Shown: in pieces, positions 1 to 12,420 of the stretch | Layout: each line of letters opens with the position of its first letter | Numbering within the stretch: the first letter of the stretch is position 1 | From: Sipunculus nudus | Lineage: Eukaryota > Annelida > Sipuncula > Golfingiida > Sipunculidae | Assembly (NCBI GenBank): GCA_026874595.1 | Contig: CM049307.1 | Location: 50,271,178-50,335,177, forward strand | DNA: 64,000 bases | Direction: 5' to 3' | The notes under the pieces: model-generated | Database searches by the model: none | The model's input: only the letters and a program-made list of their open reading frames with translations | What the model was told of the DNA's origin: nothing | Made by a program: the position numbers and the translations under genes

Positions 1-940
1 TTATATTAATAACTGTATTATCTAATCGAACAAATGCATTTGTAACAGGCCCCTTGCATCCATACATGTGTTTACCGTAACTTGATCAATATTTTGCATG
101 CCGATGCTATCTGGGGGAAGCTAATTTGCCATCTGTGTTGGGCCGTCTACTTAATTGCAATTGGGGTGACTGGTTCTAATTGATTTGTCCACAGACATTA
201 ATCTGCCCGCCCTAAATGAACTCAAAACACAAATTCCGGACAGTTGTTCTGGAAGTAATTGGTGTTAGACGGACACGGATACTGTTGACATAAGCCACTG
301 TACTTTCCCTCTGACATCGTCTGCATGAGCGGGAATCATTTCACTTCAGCCAGTCACATCGTTTGGGGTGCCTTACAAACCCGGAATTATACATTTTGCC
401 CTTGTAGGAACAGCTAAAATTTGATTAAAACTTTGAGAGTGTATTATCATGATGAGATTCAACAACAAAATATTCGAAGGTGAGGCGCAGTTTTTAAACT
501 TTCGTTAAAAATGAAAGCGACCGTCGCTCCTACAACAGTGGAGGCGGCCATATTGGATGTATACAGCGGTCACGCAGGCAGGATTTTTGAGCGAAATAAC
601 GGGTTTGGGAGTTCATATTAATGTGCATTCCATGCCAAACGCTAAAAATGCTATAATGGTTAACGGTAAGTACAATTGGTTTGTGTCGATTTTGTGCCAG
701 CAAATGAAACGTTGTTTCATTGGTTTTGCTCGCTCTGCAGGGTGAACCCTAGAGGTCTCAACGGCCATTTTCGAGTTTGGAAGAATACTGATCTAGTATT
801 TGCGGTTTAAATGTGCACAATTTCCACTGTGTTTACATGTTAAAATTAACATGGTTATGGTGCATGCACTTTTTATGAGCATTTTAGTATTCTAACAACC
901 AGGCCTTGCATTACTGGTATATGCTGAACGATCCTTAAAT
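1..940. other. Unique sequence, nothing recognised
   Basis: Moderately AT-rich single-copy sequence. No splice-supported or domain-bearing frame on either strand. Confidence 0.6.
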
Positions 941-948
941 ATATATTC

Positions 949-949
<1 letters not shown>

Positions 950-994
<45 letters not shown>

Positions 995-1017
995 GGTTAA
1001 ATATATATATATATATA

Positions 1018-1067
<50 letters not shown>
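950..1067. repeat. (TA)n tracts
   Basis: Two long TA runs (950-992 and 1,024-1,066) separated by a short AT-rich spacer. Confidence 0.98.
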
Positions 1068-1069
<2 letters not shown>

Positions 1070-1370
1070 CTCTATAATCAACATGCAGAGTTGAAGAAAA
1101 CAACAATCCATATTGATCGTGTAAATGTGAAGATTTTAGCACACACATCATGCATAAGTACATACAATATAATTTCAGGGTCATGAATATATATCGTTAC
1201 CAGGTAAATGCATTTATTAAGTGCATAAATATTTCTTTAAATAATTTGACTGTAGAAAACAAAACAAAGCCTTCTTAAACAGTGAAATAAAATATAGGAA
1301 ATAAATTCATACACGGAGGCTTAATTATGAGAAGAATTTATATATATGGATATATATTAAGTTGAGTAAC

Positions 1371-1388
1371 TATATATATATACATATA

Positions 1389-1423
<35 letters not shown>
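1371..1423. repeat. (TA)n tract
   Basis: Slightly imperfect TA run with c and tt interruptions near its left end. Confidence 0.97.
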
Positions 1424-1427
<4 letters not shown>

Positions 1428-1961
1428 TTAAAGCTATATCCTTTCTCACATGGTCAATTTAAATTACTTATGACTTGAACTCTTACTTGAGCGAGGGTGT
1501 TACCTTATAAAGACCTCTGTAAATGCATTTAATCATGATAGAAATATTTTGAATTAAAGAATTAAAACATGTATATGTCCAACTGAATTTTCCCTAATAA
1601 TCTAACCTTTTTCATGGAAAATTAAGTTTAAATACCCATTTTTTTATTTTATGCATGGTTATCCCGTCAATTACCAGGGGATAATTCTATTCGCAACATT
1701 TCATCTAACCAACTATTGATCCAATTGATTTATTCAATAGTCATACATGGTTTCTTGACTTTCCATGCAATTAAGAAGTTTAAGAACATAGGAGAAGTTT
1801 TTTTCAGCGTTAATACAGATTTTAAATTATGTGATTTCGTGTATGCATGTTCTATATAATTATTTTGTTGAAAACTTATAGAATTATATATTGAAATTAG
1901 AATAAAGAAATTGAGCTACATTAACGCATATATAAGGTTGTTATTGCATTAAAGAGTCAAA

Positions 1962-1962
<1 letters not shown>

Positions 1963-2042
<80 letters not shown>
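1963..2042. repeat. (CA)n-(TA)n compound microsatellite
   Basis: About 19 CA units (1,963-2,000) pass directly into about 21 TA units. Confidence 0.99.
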
Positions 2043-2046
<4 letters not shown>

Positions 2047-2386
2047 GATGTTTCATCCAAAGAGCTGTCCAGGTATAGATTTAGCTTTTGTTGTCGGTCA
2101 AAGTAAAATATAATTAATTTCATACAGGTTGCATTGTCATTTTATTACCATAAATTTTATAATTTCTATAATTATAAATCAGTTCCAACAATATTGTAGA
2201 CTTAAAAAACACACATTCAGTTAGCCATTAATAAATTCAGTCGGACTGCCCTGACAGTTCTTGATATGCACACAATATATAAAGATTACCTTTTCTTATT
2301 CTGTCTATTGCAGTTTTATCAATTATAAATATAATGTCTCATTTGGTCGAATATGTGTACAGATATTTTGAGCAAGTGCTCGATAA

Positions 2387-2389
<3 letters not shown>

Positions 2390-2455
<66 letters not shown>

Positions 2456-2459
2456 GGGA

Positions 2460-2494
<35 letters not shown>

Positions 2495-2512
2495 CAGACA
2501 GACAGACAGACA
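2390..2512. repeat. (TA)n-(GA)n-(GACA)n compound microsatellite
   Basis: TA run to 2,452, GA run about 2,460-2,487, then four to five GACA units. All predicted peptides here are IYIY/RERE artefacts. Confidence 0.99.
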
Positions 2513-2700
2513 GAGAGGCAAACTATATTTTTGTATATACTATATTTATAAGAACATATTTCATACCATTTTTATGTACAAATGTACTTAAATGCAGGAG
2601 TATTTGTAGGCACACATGTATTATACATTAAACTTCATTCAAAGTATATATAATACATTTAACTTTACCAGCATTTTATAAGTTTAAATTTTTGTAGTAA

Positions 2701-2703
<3 letters not shown>

Positions 2704-2751
<48 letters not shown>
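2704..2751. repeat. (TA)n tract
   Basis: Uninterrupted TA run. Confidence 0.99.
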
Positions 2752-2753
<2 letters not shown>

Positions 2754-3099
2754 CGGTATATTCAGTAAGAGTGCGTGCATGGATGTTCTTACAAATATTT
2801 ATGTCTCTAAAGGCAATGCATGCATGCATACAGGTCTGGAAGAAATAGCCACAAAACATATTGATAAAGGACGGTCAGAACATGGGAGTATATGATTTGA
2901 CTATTTTTAACAGAAGGACTCATTCAGTGGTGTTTAACACTTGTTTATGGTGAAGAGCATTTGTGCTAATACCGAATTCCCATAAATGAACCAGGTGATA
3001 AAAACCAACTGGTCATGCCCGCATATACTACAATAAAGAGACCCCTTTTGTGCTTTTAGAGGCTGATTTAAGATGAACACGTACAGTGCCAGCATTTTC

Positions 3100-3760
3100 T
3101 GGAACACAAACGATAATTCTGTCAGGAAATCTTTATTAAAGATCCACTCATCCTAACCAGAAAATGATTTTAACATCTGTTCATCTCATCTTTTTGGACC
3201 GCCAACCAAACCAGACTATGCCCGCTTTTTCTTTTCTACCAGCATACCTCTCGAGCGGGTAACGTGTGAGGCAGCTTCCGTGTTTGCCCAGCAACTAACT
3301 CATTAAACAAACTGTGTTAATTAGAAGAGCAATATTGAAAGCTACGAGTGGCTCATGAGTTTCTAGACAGTTTGCTTTAAGAGCCTTCACTTGGCCTCCG
3401 GGAAATGTCGAGAGCCATCCAGGAATTATTAGTGCTTGACACGCTGCGAGTCGTTAGAACTTGAAGCCATCCGCTTGAGTGTTTTGGGCTTCCGCACAGA
3501 TTCAGTCTAGCTGGCTGGGGATGGGTTGCCACTCACTCACTGTGTTCCAGTCTCGTCTGTATGTCATTAAATCCAGCATAGGCTGAGTTCTTAAATATCG
3601 ACCCCCATGCATGCTTCACTGTAATTACCTATAGACGGTCCGGAAAGTCAGGTCGCCAGTCCATTAACAGAACAGTATCTCAGCACATGTCAGACTTTTC
3701 CCATCCATGTATAAAACGCATTTTCTTTACCCGTCAAACCTTAGGCCAAATTAATAATTA
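3100..3760. other. Less AT-rich unique island
   Basis: Non-repetitive stretch of more even base composition than its flanks, with homeodomain-type ttaattag at ~3.32 kb. No open frame of note. Could be a regulatory element. Confidence 0.3.
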
Positions 3761-3865
3761 TAAGTTATTTAAAAGACAACTTTAATCCTAGAATTCATAC
3801 AAGTAGTTTTGATATTTACAAAATGAAAAATATTGGGCCTTCATGAATATTGATCCATGAGCCTG

Positions 3866-3868
<3 letters not shown>

Positions 3869-3910
<42 letters not shown>
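3869..3910. repeat. (TA)n tract
   Basis: Uninterrupted TA run. Confidence 0.99.
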
Positions 3911-3913
<3 letters not shown>

Positions 3914-4703
3914 AACATAATGGAAAAAGGATGATGCCTTTTATTTTCGAATGTGCAGATCTGTTCATATTTAATTCAACTATATAATATATCACATAAA
4001 TTATATATTTCATGCGTATAAATTGAATAAACATGGAATGGTTTTATAAGATATCATTCGGTCTGCATGGACATCTATGCGTGTTTTTTAAAGAAGAAGA
4101 AAACTGCAGTCTAATTACTAAATACTTTGAATAATAGCCTACACTCTTCTTGCAGAAACAGGGATCATTCCGCCTGAAGTCCAATGGTATGACTGACGGC
4201 GGACAATGATCATTTATTTGAAACTAATTGTATACTTTGTCTTTTGCATGGTTTGAGGTTTAACAGTAGAAATTTTTTTTATATACGTTATGTTCGTTCA
4301 TTTTTTTTTTCAATTTGATGAGATGTAATAAAACTATAGATTATGAATATCAGGAAGATATAAGCTGGCCGGACAACATGCTTGGGAAATATCTATATAT
4401 AACATTAATAAGATGGCAAAATATACCTTAACACAGATTCACAACAAAATCAGATCCATGCATATATAAAGTATCAGTATTTATCTGACACAAAATTGAT
4501 GTCTATACTTACAAGCACCAATTCATTTCTTTTAGCTTTAAATAATGTATGCGTGGATTCATGCATATATTCACCAAAACTGCCTTCTTGAAAATAGTAC
4601 ATGTATATCACCATAAATTATCTATAAATGGCATTCTTTTCATATATGATTAATGATTAATAAAGTACATCATGTATCATTTTGGTTTAAAAAATGCTGA
4701 ACA

Positions 4704-4706
<3 letters not shown>

Positions 4707-4749
<43 letters not shown>
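4707..4749. repeat. (TA)n tract
   Basis: Uninterrupted TA run. Confidence 0.99.
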
Positions 4750-4750
<1 letters not shown>

Positions 4751-5534
4751 TGCCAGTAACAACAGTTAAAAATGTATAGATCAATTGATTCGCATGCATC
4801 TTAAACAGCTGTTCTCCACTTACCAAAGAAAACGATTTATCCTTCAGATAATTATATGTGTAGAGCCTGTCTATATAACATTGCCATATTGATATCAGAT
4901 TTAGTATATGCATATGTTTAACGTGTCCCAGATTTAGAAAATATTTGTTTGAATCTGCAAATGAACATGCACGAAATATACGTTGTCTGATAAAAAAATA
5001 TGATAAAAGTGTATGATGGCCTTGCCTGAATAGGTTAAATCACTAGCTGTGAAACACGGGCGGTTTAAACAGACTTGATAACATAGTGTACTGATATTAA
5101 CTCGTGAGTTCATAGATCTTAGTATCTGTACATCAGGTCATACAACAAATCATTTTTGCTTGATTTTTTTCTACCCGGAGCAGTTCGGGGTTTAATGTTG
5201 ATCCGATTCACACCATATTGACAAAGTGGGATTTGCAGTATAGATGAGGGATTAAGTTTTATCTGTCAGACAAGCTGTTCCTTCATACCTAAAGTGAAAA
5301 GTAGATGTGACCCCTGTGGTCTCAACCGAGCCAAAGTCCCGATGTATACTTGTTAAGCGGACTTTTATTTATGACGGGTCATGTCGTGGGGTGAGACCCG
5401 TAATTCTTTCAGCCTGGGCGAGAACAACCTCTCTTGCGCGGCTTGTAACACATCATGCACTTGTTAAATTTGAATGGCTGATATACTGGCCTCGTTATCG
5501 ATTTATCTTGCTCTCAACGGCTTGTATATGTCAT

Positions 5535-5535
<1 letters not shown>

Positions 5536-5599
<64 letters not shown>
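5536..5599. repeat. (TA)n tract
   Basis: Uninterrupted TA run of about 32 units. Confidence 0.99.
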
Positions 5600-5601
<2 letters not shown>

Positions 5602-6378
5602 AGTTTTTACAACACATGTATATATATATGTAATTATGCATTTGTATATTGTATTATATTATAGTAATGATATGGAAAAAATAATTTAAATTATCATTAA
5701 TTTAACAATTTTAGAAACATAACTCTAATTTCAATATTTTATTCATTTTCAGTTGGTAAGCTCTATAAATTGGTCTATTGCCAGATGTTATTTAATTTAT
5801 TCCCCATAATGTAAACGTTGGGAGGTCATTGACTTATCAACTTGCCACATTAAAACATATAGTCTGAACATAAAACATAATTTATAGTATTCAAACATCT
5901 GTTTGTTGTGCACACTAATACATAAATTTTATTTTTATTTGTTAAGGTTAACAGTTGAAGTGCGCTTGTTTAGCAGTAAATGGAACCTAAAGTGACGTCA
6001 ATCCTTGCCAGAGAGTTTTTTTTCTGTCTCAAGAAGGTCTAAACAAACCAGGCTTGGCACAAGTGATTGAAAGCATGGAAAGAGGGTCTGCCCAAAGTGC
6101 ACTTTGTTCGCCGACGTTCAGGTCTATAGCTTCGATACAAATGGATTCGAGATAAGCTGGTAAATACAGAGAAATCGGGATCTCGACCCGTAAATTAACT
6201 TACTATATCATATGCAGATATATGAGGTTAAAGTGAAATTGTTAGTTCAAATTAAGAGATTAAGACAGGATTATGGAAACCCAGAAATGCTGCAGGATTT
6301 GTATCTATAATTAATAGACTGATTTGTTTAAACATTTCACTCCAAAATTTGAATATATACTCTTTTATCTCGATAATA

Positions 6379-6380
<2 letters not shown>

Positions 6381-6425
<45 letters not shown>
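6381..6425. repeat. (TA)n tract
   Basis: TA run about 60 bp upstream of the candidate promoter at 6.48 kb. Confidence 0.99.
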
Positions 6426-6428
<3 letters not shown>

Positions 6429-6479
6429 CATGTGCTAAAAATACCAGACGCCATAATGGGCATTTATCCTTATTTCGCT

Positions 6480-6600
6480 TCCCATTGGTTGTACATACGA
6501 ATCACGTGACGTCTTAACTAGCTGACTGACCAATGGTCATTCCACTTGCACTGCCCAGGGTGTATATAAGTAGGGCGATGACAATAAATAAGTTGCATAT
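6480..6600 (+). promoter_or_regulatory. Candidate core promoter (CCAAT, E-box/CRE, TATA)
   Basis: In order on the plus strand: cattgg (inverted CCAAT) at ~6,483, cacgtgacgtc (E-box fused to a CRE core) at ~6,503, ccaatgg at ~6,530 and gtgtatataagtagggcg at ~6,559. The spacing suits an RNA polymerase II promoter with a start near 6,590. No coding exon downstream could be recognised. Confidence 0.35.
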
Positions 6601-7714
6601 CACTCGCTGGACTACATATGTTACAGGGCCGATAGATGAGGGACGATATACCATCTAATATAGTTTTAAAGAACAGAATATTATTGGAAATTAATATTAT
6701 CTTGCAGAACAAAGTATTTTCTTAATCATATGTTAATCATATGTTAATCAAATGTACTTTTCCATACAGTATATTTATATATGTTGTAGTGATGTGAACT
6801 GAACAGAAAAAATATAGAAAACGAATATATTGGTGAAGATGTTTACTTGCATCAAATGTCTTTTTTAATTGATAAAATTTTAATTTACTACCATTTCCTA
6901 ACCTCTATACTTAACCATAACGTTTCGAACAATTCTGAAATAATATTTTATTCATTAATTCTATCAAACAAAGAGAACTTTATACAACTTGAGGATCATT
7001 AATAGGAGCAAGAGGTTTTGGTCTTTGTGTTCTTCCTGTCCCAATTCTATATTTAATTTTACGTTATTTTCAACCGATGTATACTCCTTACTCTATAATG
7101 ATAATATAAAAAGAGGAATGATGCACATCTTGAATTTAAGAATATAATCCCATGGTAGCACAATGCCATAAATCAAACTTGTACAGGTTTGAAAAAACGG
7201 TCTTAACAGATCGTTGTTGGTACATTTCTAGAGTGTTCTCGTGAGTCGAGCGGCAGCAACGGTCACGTGATAAAAATCTGACGGAAACCTGGAGAACGCA
7301 TGCTCGACCGTGACATAATCGCACAACTGCAAATACATAATACGTATGACACAAGTGCAACTCATATTTACATAAACCGATAGCCAGCTAACTGGACGTG
7401 CTAGAGTCAACATGTCGCGCATATAGAAGGGTGGAATCGCTTATTTTGTGCAAGTTTTCACGTTGCGAATATATAAATTATGACATTTTGAAACAAACAC
7501 TTTTATCTTTTTGAAAAAAGCTGTAACAATTTGATTTGCAGATATACCTGGAAATCTAGCTATGCATCAAGATAAGGAATATAATAATAATGTGTGTATG
7601 TGAGCATGTTTATATATATTATACTATACACCTTTCGATTTTTAATTTAAAGTTTAATATTTTTCTTAACAAATTTTAATGAGGATTACACCTGTAGGAA
7701 TGATATTAATATAC

Positions 7715-7717
<3 letters not shown>

Positions 7718-7761
<44 letters not shown>
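7718..7761. repeat. (TA)n tract
   Basis: TA run ending in a short ACAC stretch. Confidence 0.99.
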
Positions 7762-7768
<7 letters not shown>

Positions 7769-7973
7769 CCCTCAGCCTCTGAATAATGCATCGGTGATAT
7801 TCAAGGAGCCAATGAAGGAATTCAAGGTTGCATATATATTTTGAAAATTTATTCAGAGGTAGACATAGCTTTCATATAAGAAAAAAAACAAATGAAATGC
7901 AGACGCAGAAGAGAGAGAATATTTCGGAGATAAAAGTAGACTTTTAATATTACATACACACATCTATAATATT

Positions 7974-7978
<5 letters not shown>

Positions 7979-8011
<33 letters not shown>

Positions 8012-8065
8012 GGATCTGAAAGAAGTTAATCATATACTTTATATTAACATGTAAACAGTAATGGC

Positions 8066-8123
<58 letters not shown>
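7979..8123. repeat. Two (TA)n tracts
   Basis: TA runs at 7,979-8,007 and 8,070-8,123 around a 60-bp unique spacer. Confidence 0.98.
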
Positions 8124-8125
<2 letters not shown>

Positions 8126-9945
8126 TCAACTGCGTGTATATATATGCATGCGCGGGAGTTTTGCTTATGGAAAGAAATGTGTTGAAATGGCACAAATATA
8201 CTTGAAAATTTTACTCAAATGCAATCAGAAAGTTTCTTTAATTGTTCAGAAAGAATGTTGAATTGTTTTGCCAATGAAGAATACACAGTTTTATATAGGT
8301 GAAAGTTCTTTGAAGGCCTATTCGGTAAAATCGTTCGATTATAAAGCAATATCCGTATTGGATTAAAAATATGTAAAACTTTCATTCATTGAATATTATA
8401 CATTTATTTTCACATATATGCGTGTTTTCAACTGGAAATTCATAATTACTTAATCTTTGCCTCGGAATTCTTAAAAATAATATAATAAGACCTAATTGAA
8501 GATAGTTACATGGCAGTGCTTTAGAGATATCTAATAGTCCTGGATCAGTTTTAGAATGTTTGAGGGAGATAATTCCTCCGATTTCTTCTTAGCACCACAG
8601 AAGAGGTTTATGTAACTCCACTCCCGTGGCGTCGAAGGTTCCCGGGAGGGGGATCAGGCCGTGATAAAACTTCCCCACCAAATGTAAGAAGGAACGTTCC
8701 ACTGTTGCCGGGCACCAGCTAATACATTCGTTTCCACCCGCTGCTAAGATTCCTAAACAAAGACACTTTTAAATTTTTGCTATCCCATCATGCAACGTTC
8801 TGGTATCCCATGATTCCAATTGTCAAGATTTTTTTTCAGAATTTTTTGTTGTTGCTAGTTTGACGCCTCAGCACTCCATGATAACTCACTTCATGTTACT
8901 TTCTAAATGGATGTGTAATAGAAAGCCAAGAGGCGCCCGTTCTTTCCTTCCCTTCCTGTAGGACAAGCTATAGTTATTGATTTAATCAGTTTAAATCCCG
9001 AGAATACAATAATTCTTTGACAATTTGTTTGATATGAAATGAAAGATGAAGATATATAAAATGACTTTGTTACTACAAAATAAAAATTCGAGTTGTATTT
9101 ACATAATATTCATATACCCCTTACAGTCGTTTAGAGTCTAGTATAAAAGCATTAAAGGTATTTTATATTTGTCTCCAAAGATGTGTTTACATATTTTATC
9201 CTATATAGAAAATCTTGGTATACACAGACCTACACTCCTGATTTCTGAAAATGATTATTATACCGAGAAAATATTTTCCCATTGCATGAACTTTTGCAAT
9301 ATTCTCAGAGTTTTATAAAATAAATATCTTTCATCACATGCATGGATGTTGTGGAATATATGCTTTCTACCAAAAGGGGTATTTTTTTCTTTGAAACATG
9401 CAGATATTTTCAGTTCATCATAACAAGTGATCGCATAAATAGCTCTGTCAAAACATACATATGTATATCAAAATATAAGTAATGGTCCTGTAATAAATAT
9501 TATTAAAACCATATATCCTTCTGCAAATTTCCCAATAACATGCTTTTTTAATTATTTCCACTAGCGTTCTTAATTATGGGTTCTTTCATCCGCCTATATA
9601 TGTAGTGGCACACATTTTTTTCTTAATCTATTTTGAGTCATGGCGTTTTGATAAGTTTTTAAAACATTTTAAAAGAATGAGTTTTGAATACCTATATCGA
9701 TGATAATAGTTCTTCTATATATTTTAAGTTGTTTATATGTGTACAAAATTCATTTTTCATTGATATTTCAACCCTGCAGAATTAGTTATGAAGTTTCAGA
9801 ATTGCTTGATTTGCAGAATCATTCATACATGTGCACATGTGAATTGGCATACATTATATAGTAAGTGCGTTGTATATTTCATAGCGAAATCAAAGGAAGC
9901 AATGAGTGAATTTGTTCTCTCTCTCTATATATGTATATAGATGTA

Positions 9946-9948
9946 AAG

Positions 9949-9979
<31 letters not shown>

Positions 9980-10005
9980 AATATATACGTGTGTATATAT
10001 ATACA
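9946..10005. repeat. Imperfect TA-rich tract
   Basis: Interrupted TA runs with ac and gt steps, followed by a short cactattgtatt direct duplication at about 10,010-10,035. Confidence 0.9.
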
Positions 10006-10805
10006 CTGATGCACTATTGTATTCACTATTGTATTCACGGGATCAAACATCCCTGACAAGATCATACACGCTGACCATGCAGCCTACCATGCATAAGGCC
10101 ACTGAAATCGACCACCACTGTAGCTGCAAGATCATGTTCCGACCGGCTACACATACATGTAGTCTCGGACAAATCACTGAAATTTATACATGCCAAGGTC
10201 CTTTGGATAAATTTCCCGTATTTATCAACGGGTCGCCCCTGCTGCCTAGTTGCCGACCTTTCACTAAGCAGGATTTCCCATGTTTGCTTGGGGACTAGTA
10301 AAATTTATTTGCCTAAGCCTCTAAGAAAGGGACTTGTTTACGTTCGGCTAGGTTTGGGTCCCCTAAATTTGCCCTCCGATTAGCTAAACCGGGCATTTTA
10401 CCTGAAGGTGATACATGAATAAACATAAAGGTCGACCTCTGCGGCTCCCGAGATGCCCATTGGCCTATACATGACCGACGCTCGCCATTTGTTGACATTC
10501 CTCCGCACACGCAACAAAGTCCACTCTGTGTTTATACATATCTCGATTTGTGCCCATGTAGGATTTTTGCTTTTAAATAAAATGTTATTATTATACAGTT
10601 CCTCTAATAAATTTTTCATTCTCTTTCCCCCAAATATATAGCTTTAAATTTATTAAAGATAAGCAAGATTTGTCTAAATATTATAAACTTTATATTGAAC
10701 TTATTTACACTTTATATTTTTGGGTACTGCTTTAAGCATTTAATTAGGGTCTTCAGTTATATAAACATTTTATATATGTCAGATTTATAAAGATAAATCA
10801 TATAA

Positions 10806-10808
<3 letters not shown>

Positions 10809-10861
<53 letters not shown>
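10809..10861. repeat. (TA)n tract
   Basis: Uninterrupted TA run. Confidence 0.99.
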
Positions 10862-10866
<5 letters not shown>

Positions 10867-12069
10867 TGCTTTAAAGAAATTGTCGTCGCGTTATGAACCA
10901 TGATTTTAATGTCAAATAAAATATCAAATATATATTTTATTTATTAAGAAACATACCTATACCATGAAAAGTCATGATATTGAATTTTTAGCTTCTTAGA
11001 GCACAAAAACAAAACCATTGTCCTTTTATCTTAACTGCAATAGATCAACTACGACTTAGTTAACGCTCGTTTTATATTATATATAAATATATTTTTTAAT
11101 ATATACACTCACATTTTAAGGATTAACTTTCTTTTGCTCGCATGAGCGCATATATAAAACGTATTTTCTTTTTTGTTTATGTACCTTTAAAATAGTTTGT
11201 CAGTTTATAAGTAACATGCGCTGGACTTTATACACCTAAATAAATACATGCACTTACATGTTTATATGGATTTATCTTTGCATTATTTTGTCGATACACT
11301 ACAGAACAAACCTTCTATTCTGTTCCTTTTAGTGCAAGAGATGCATTTGACACGTTGGACGGAATTCAAATAAATATCCAAATACAGACTGGGAGATATA
11401 TATGCTACATTCATTCCCTTATAAATGCAGAATTTCTTTACTTTATTTGATCCGATACATATTGTGGCTGCGGGTGAACAGAAATGAAAGAGAAGCCTTA
11501 TATTATTGTGATTATCTCCTCAATTTATATATTTTCAAATCGCAAAATATCTTGATTATAAACATGGAAAACGGTTTCAATCAACCTATATTTTTTTTAA
11601 AACGTTTGTGATGCATGTTCTACAATTTTTTAAAATATTTTTCCAGTTTATTTTATATGGGCCATTTAGGTACATTTATATTGTTGTTTAACAATGTACA
11701 CGAGCAGTGTTATTTTGATGACCCGTGTATATATTAATTTTACAACATGCACCCGTCCAAAACGAGCATAAAACACCTCTGTATATGAAACAAAAGTTAT
11801 AGATATGTATATAGTTATAAACAACGAATGTGTTTTTCATATAAATGATATAAATATTATAATGAAAATTCATAATTAAATGTATGTCTATTATCTGCAC
11901 ACACAAAATACTCATTTCTGTTGGATTATGACAAAATACCAAACATACTTTAGTAAAGGTACCGAGCATAAAACCAGACCTCTTCAGCACTACTTAAAAA
12001 GCCTTTATCTGTCGCCATTAAACGCGAGCACATGTTGTAAATTTGCAATAATTTGTCAGTTACATCAGC

Positions 12070-12420
12070 TCTTAAAGTGACAAGGAGCTTGAAGGGAGGG
12101 AAGTCAATACGTGTTTATGGCCTTGTCGATTTCACTGAGGACTCCCTGTTGAAGTCTTGTGACGTAATAAAGGGCTGTCCCTACGCAACGCTTCCTTTCA
12201 GCACGTTATGCAAATGAGCAGCCAAGATGAGTTAAGTCAAATCGGCACTTCTGAACTGGGAGGGGGAGGGGTGGGGTAAAGGGGGGTATCATCTTACTCC
12301 TTTGGGAATCTCAAACCACCTTGACAGATGCGTAAACATGCCCTGAATTTTAAACACCCTCCCACTTTAAAGTCCTGTCACGAATGGCTAGTCCGAGGGA
12401 AGTCATTGCATAGAACATAT
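12070..12420. promoter_or_regulatory. Unique island with CRE-like and octamer motifs
   Basis: A less AT-rich, non-repetitive stretch containing TGACGTAA (12,160-12,167) and the POU octamer ATGCAAAT (12,208-12,215), then a purine-rich ggagggggaggggtgggg tract. No open frame or splice pattern supports a gene. An enhancer role is only a guess. Confidence 0.25.

Larger units (their letters stand above)
4040..6370. other. AT-rich intergenic stretch apart from two TA tracts
   Basis: Nothing coding recognised. A GC-richer pocket at 5.28-5.52 kb and another at 5.95-6.2 kb are unique in the window. The open frame at 5,307 runs into a TA tract. Confidence 0.5.
6620..9940. other. AT-rich intergenic stretch
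   Basis: Apart from TA tracts I see no gene. A less AT-rich pocket lies at 8.53-8.98 kb (tcccgggagggggatcagg). Frames at 7.1-7.4 kb have no support. Confidence 0.5.

Noticed and set aside
2334-2591. Open frames of Ile-Tyr and Arg-Glu repeats across microsatellites (also 3.8, 4.7, 5.3, 8.0, 14.3, 23.0, 24.0, 36.6 kb)
   Set aside because: These are translations of (TA)n and (GA)n runs, open in several frames by composition alone.
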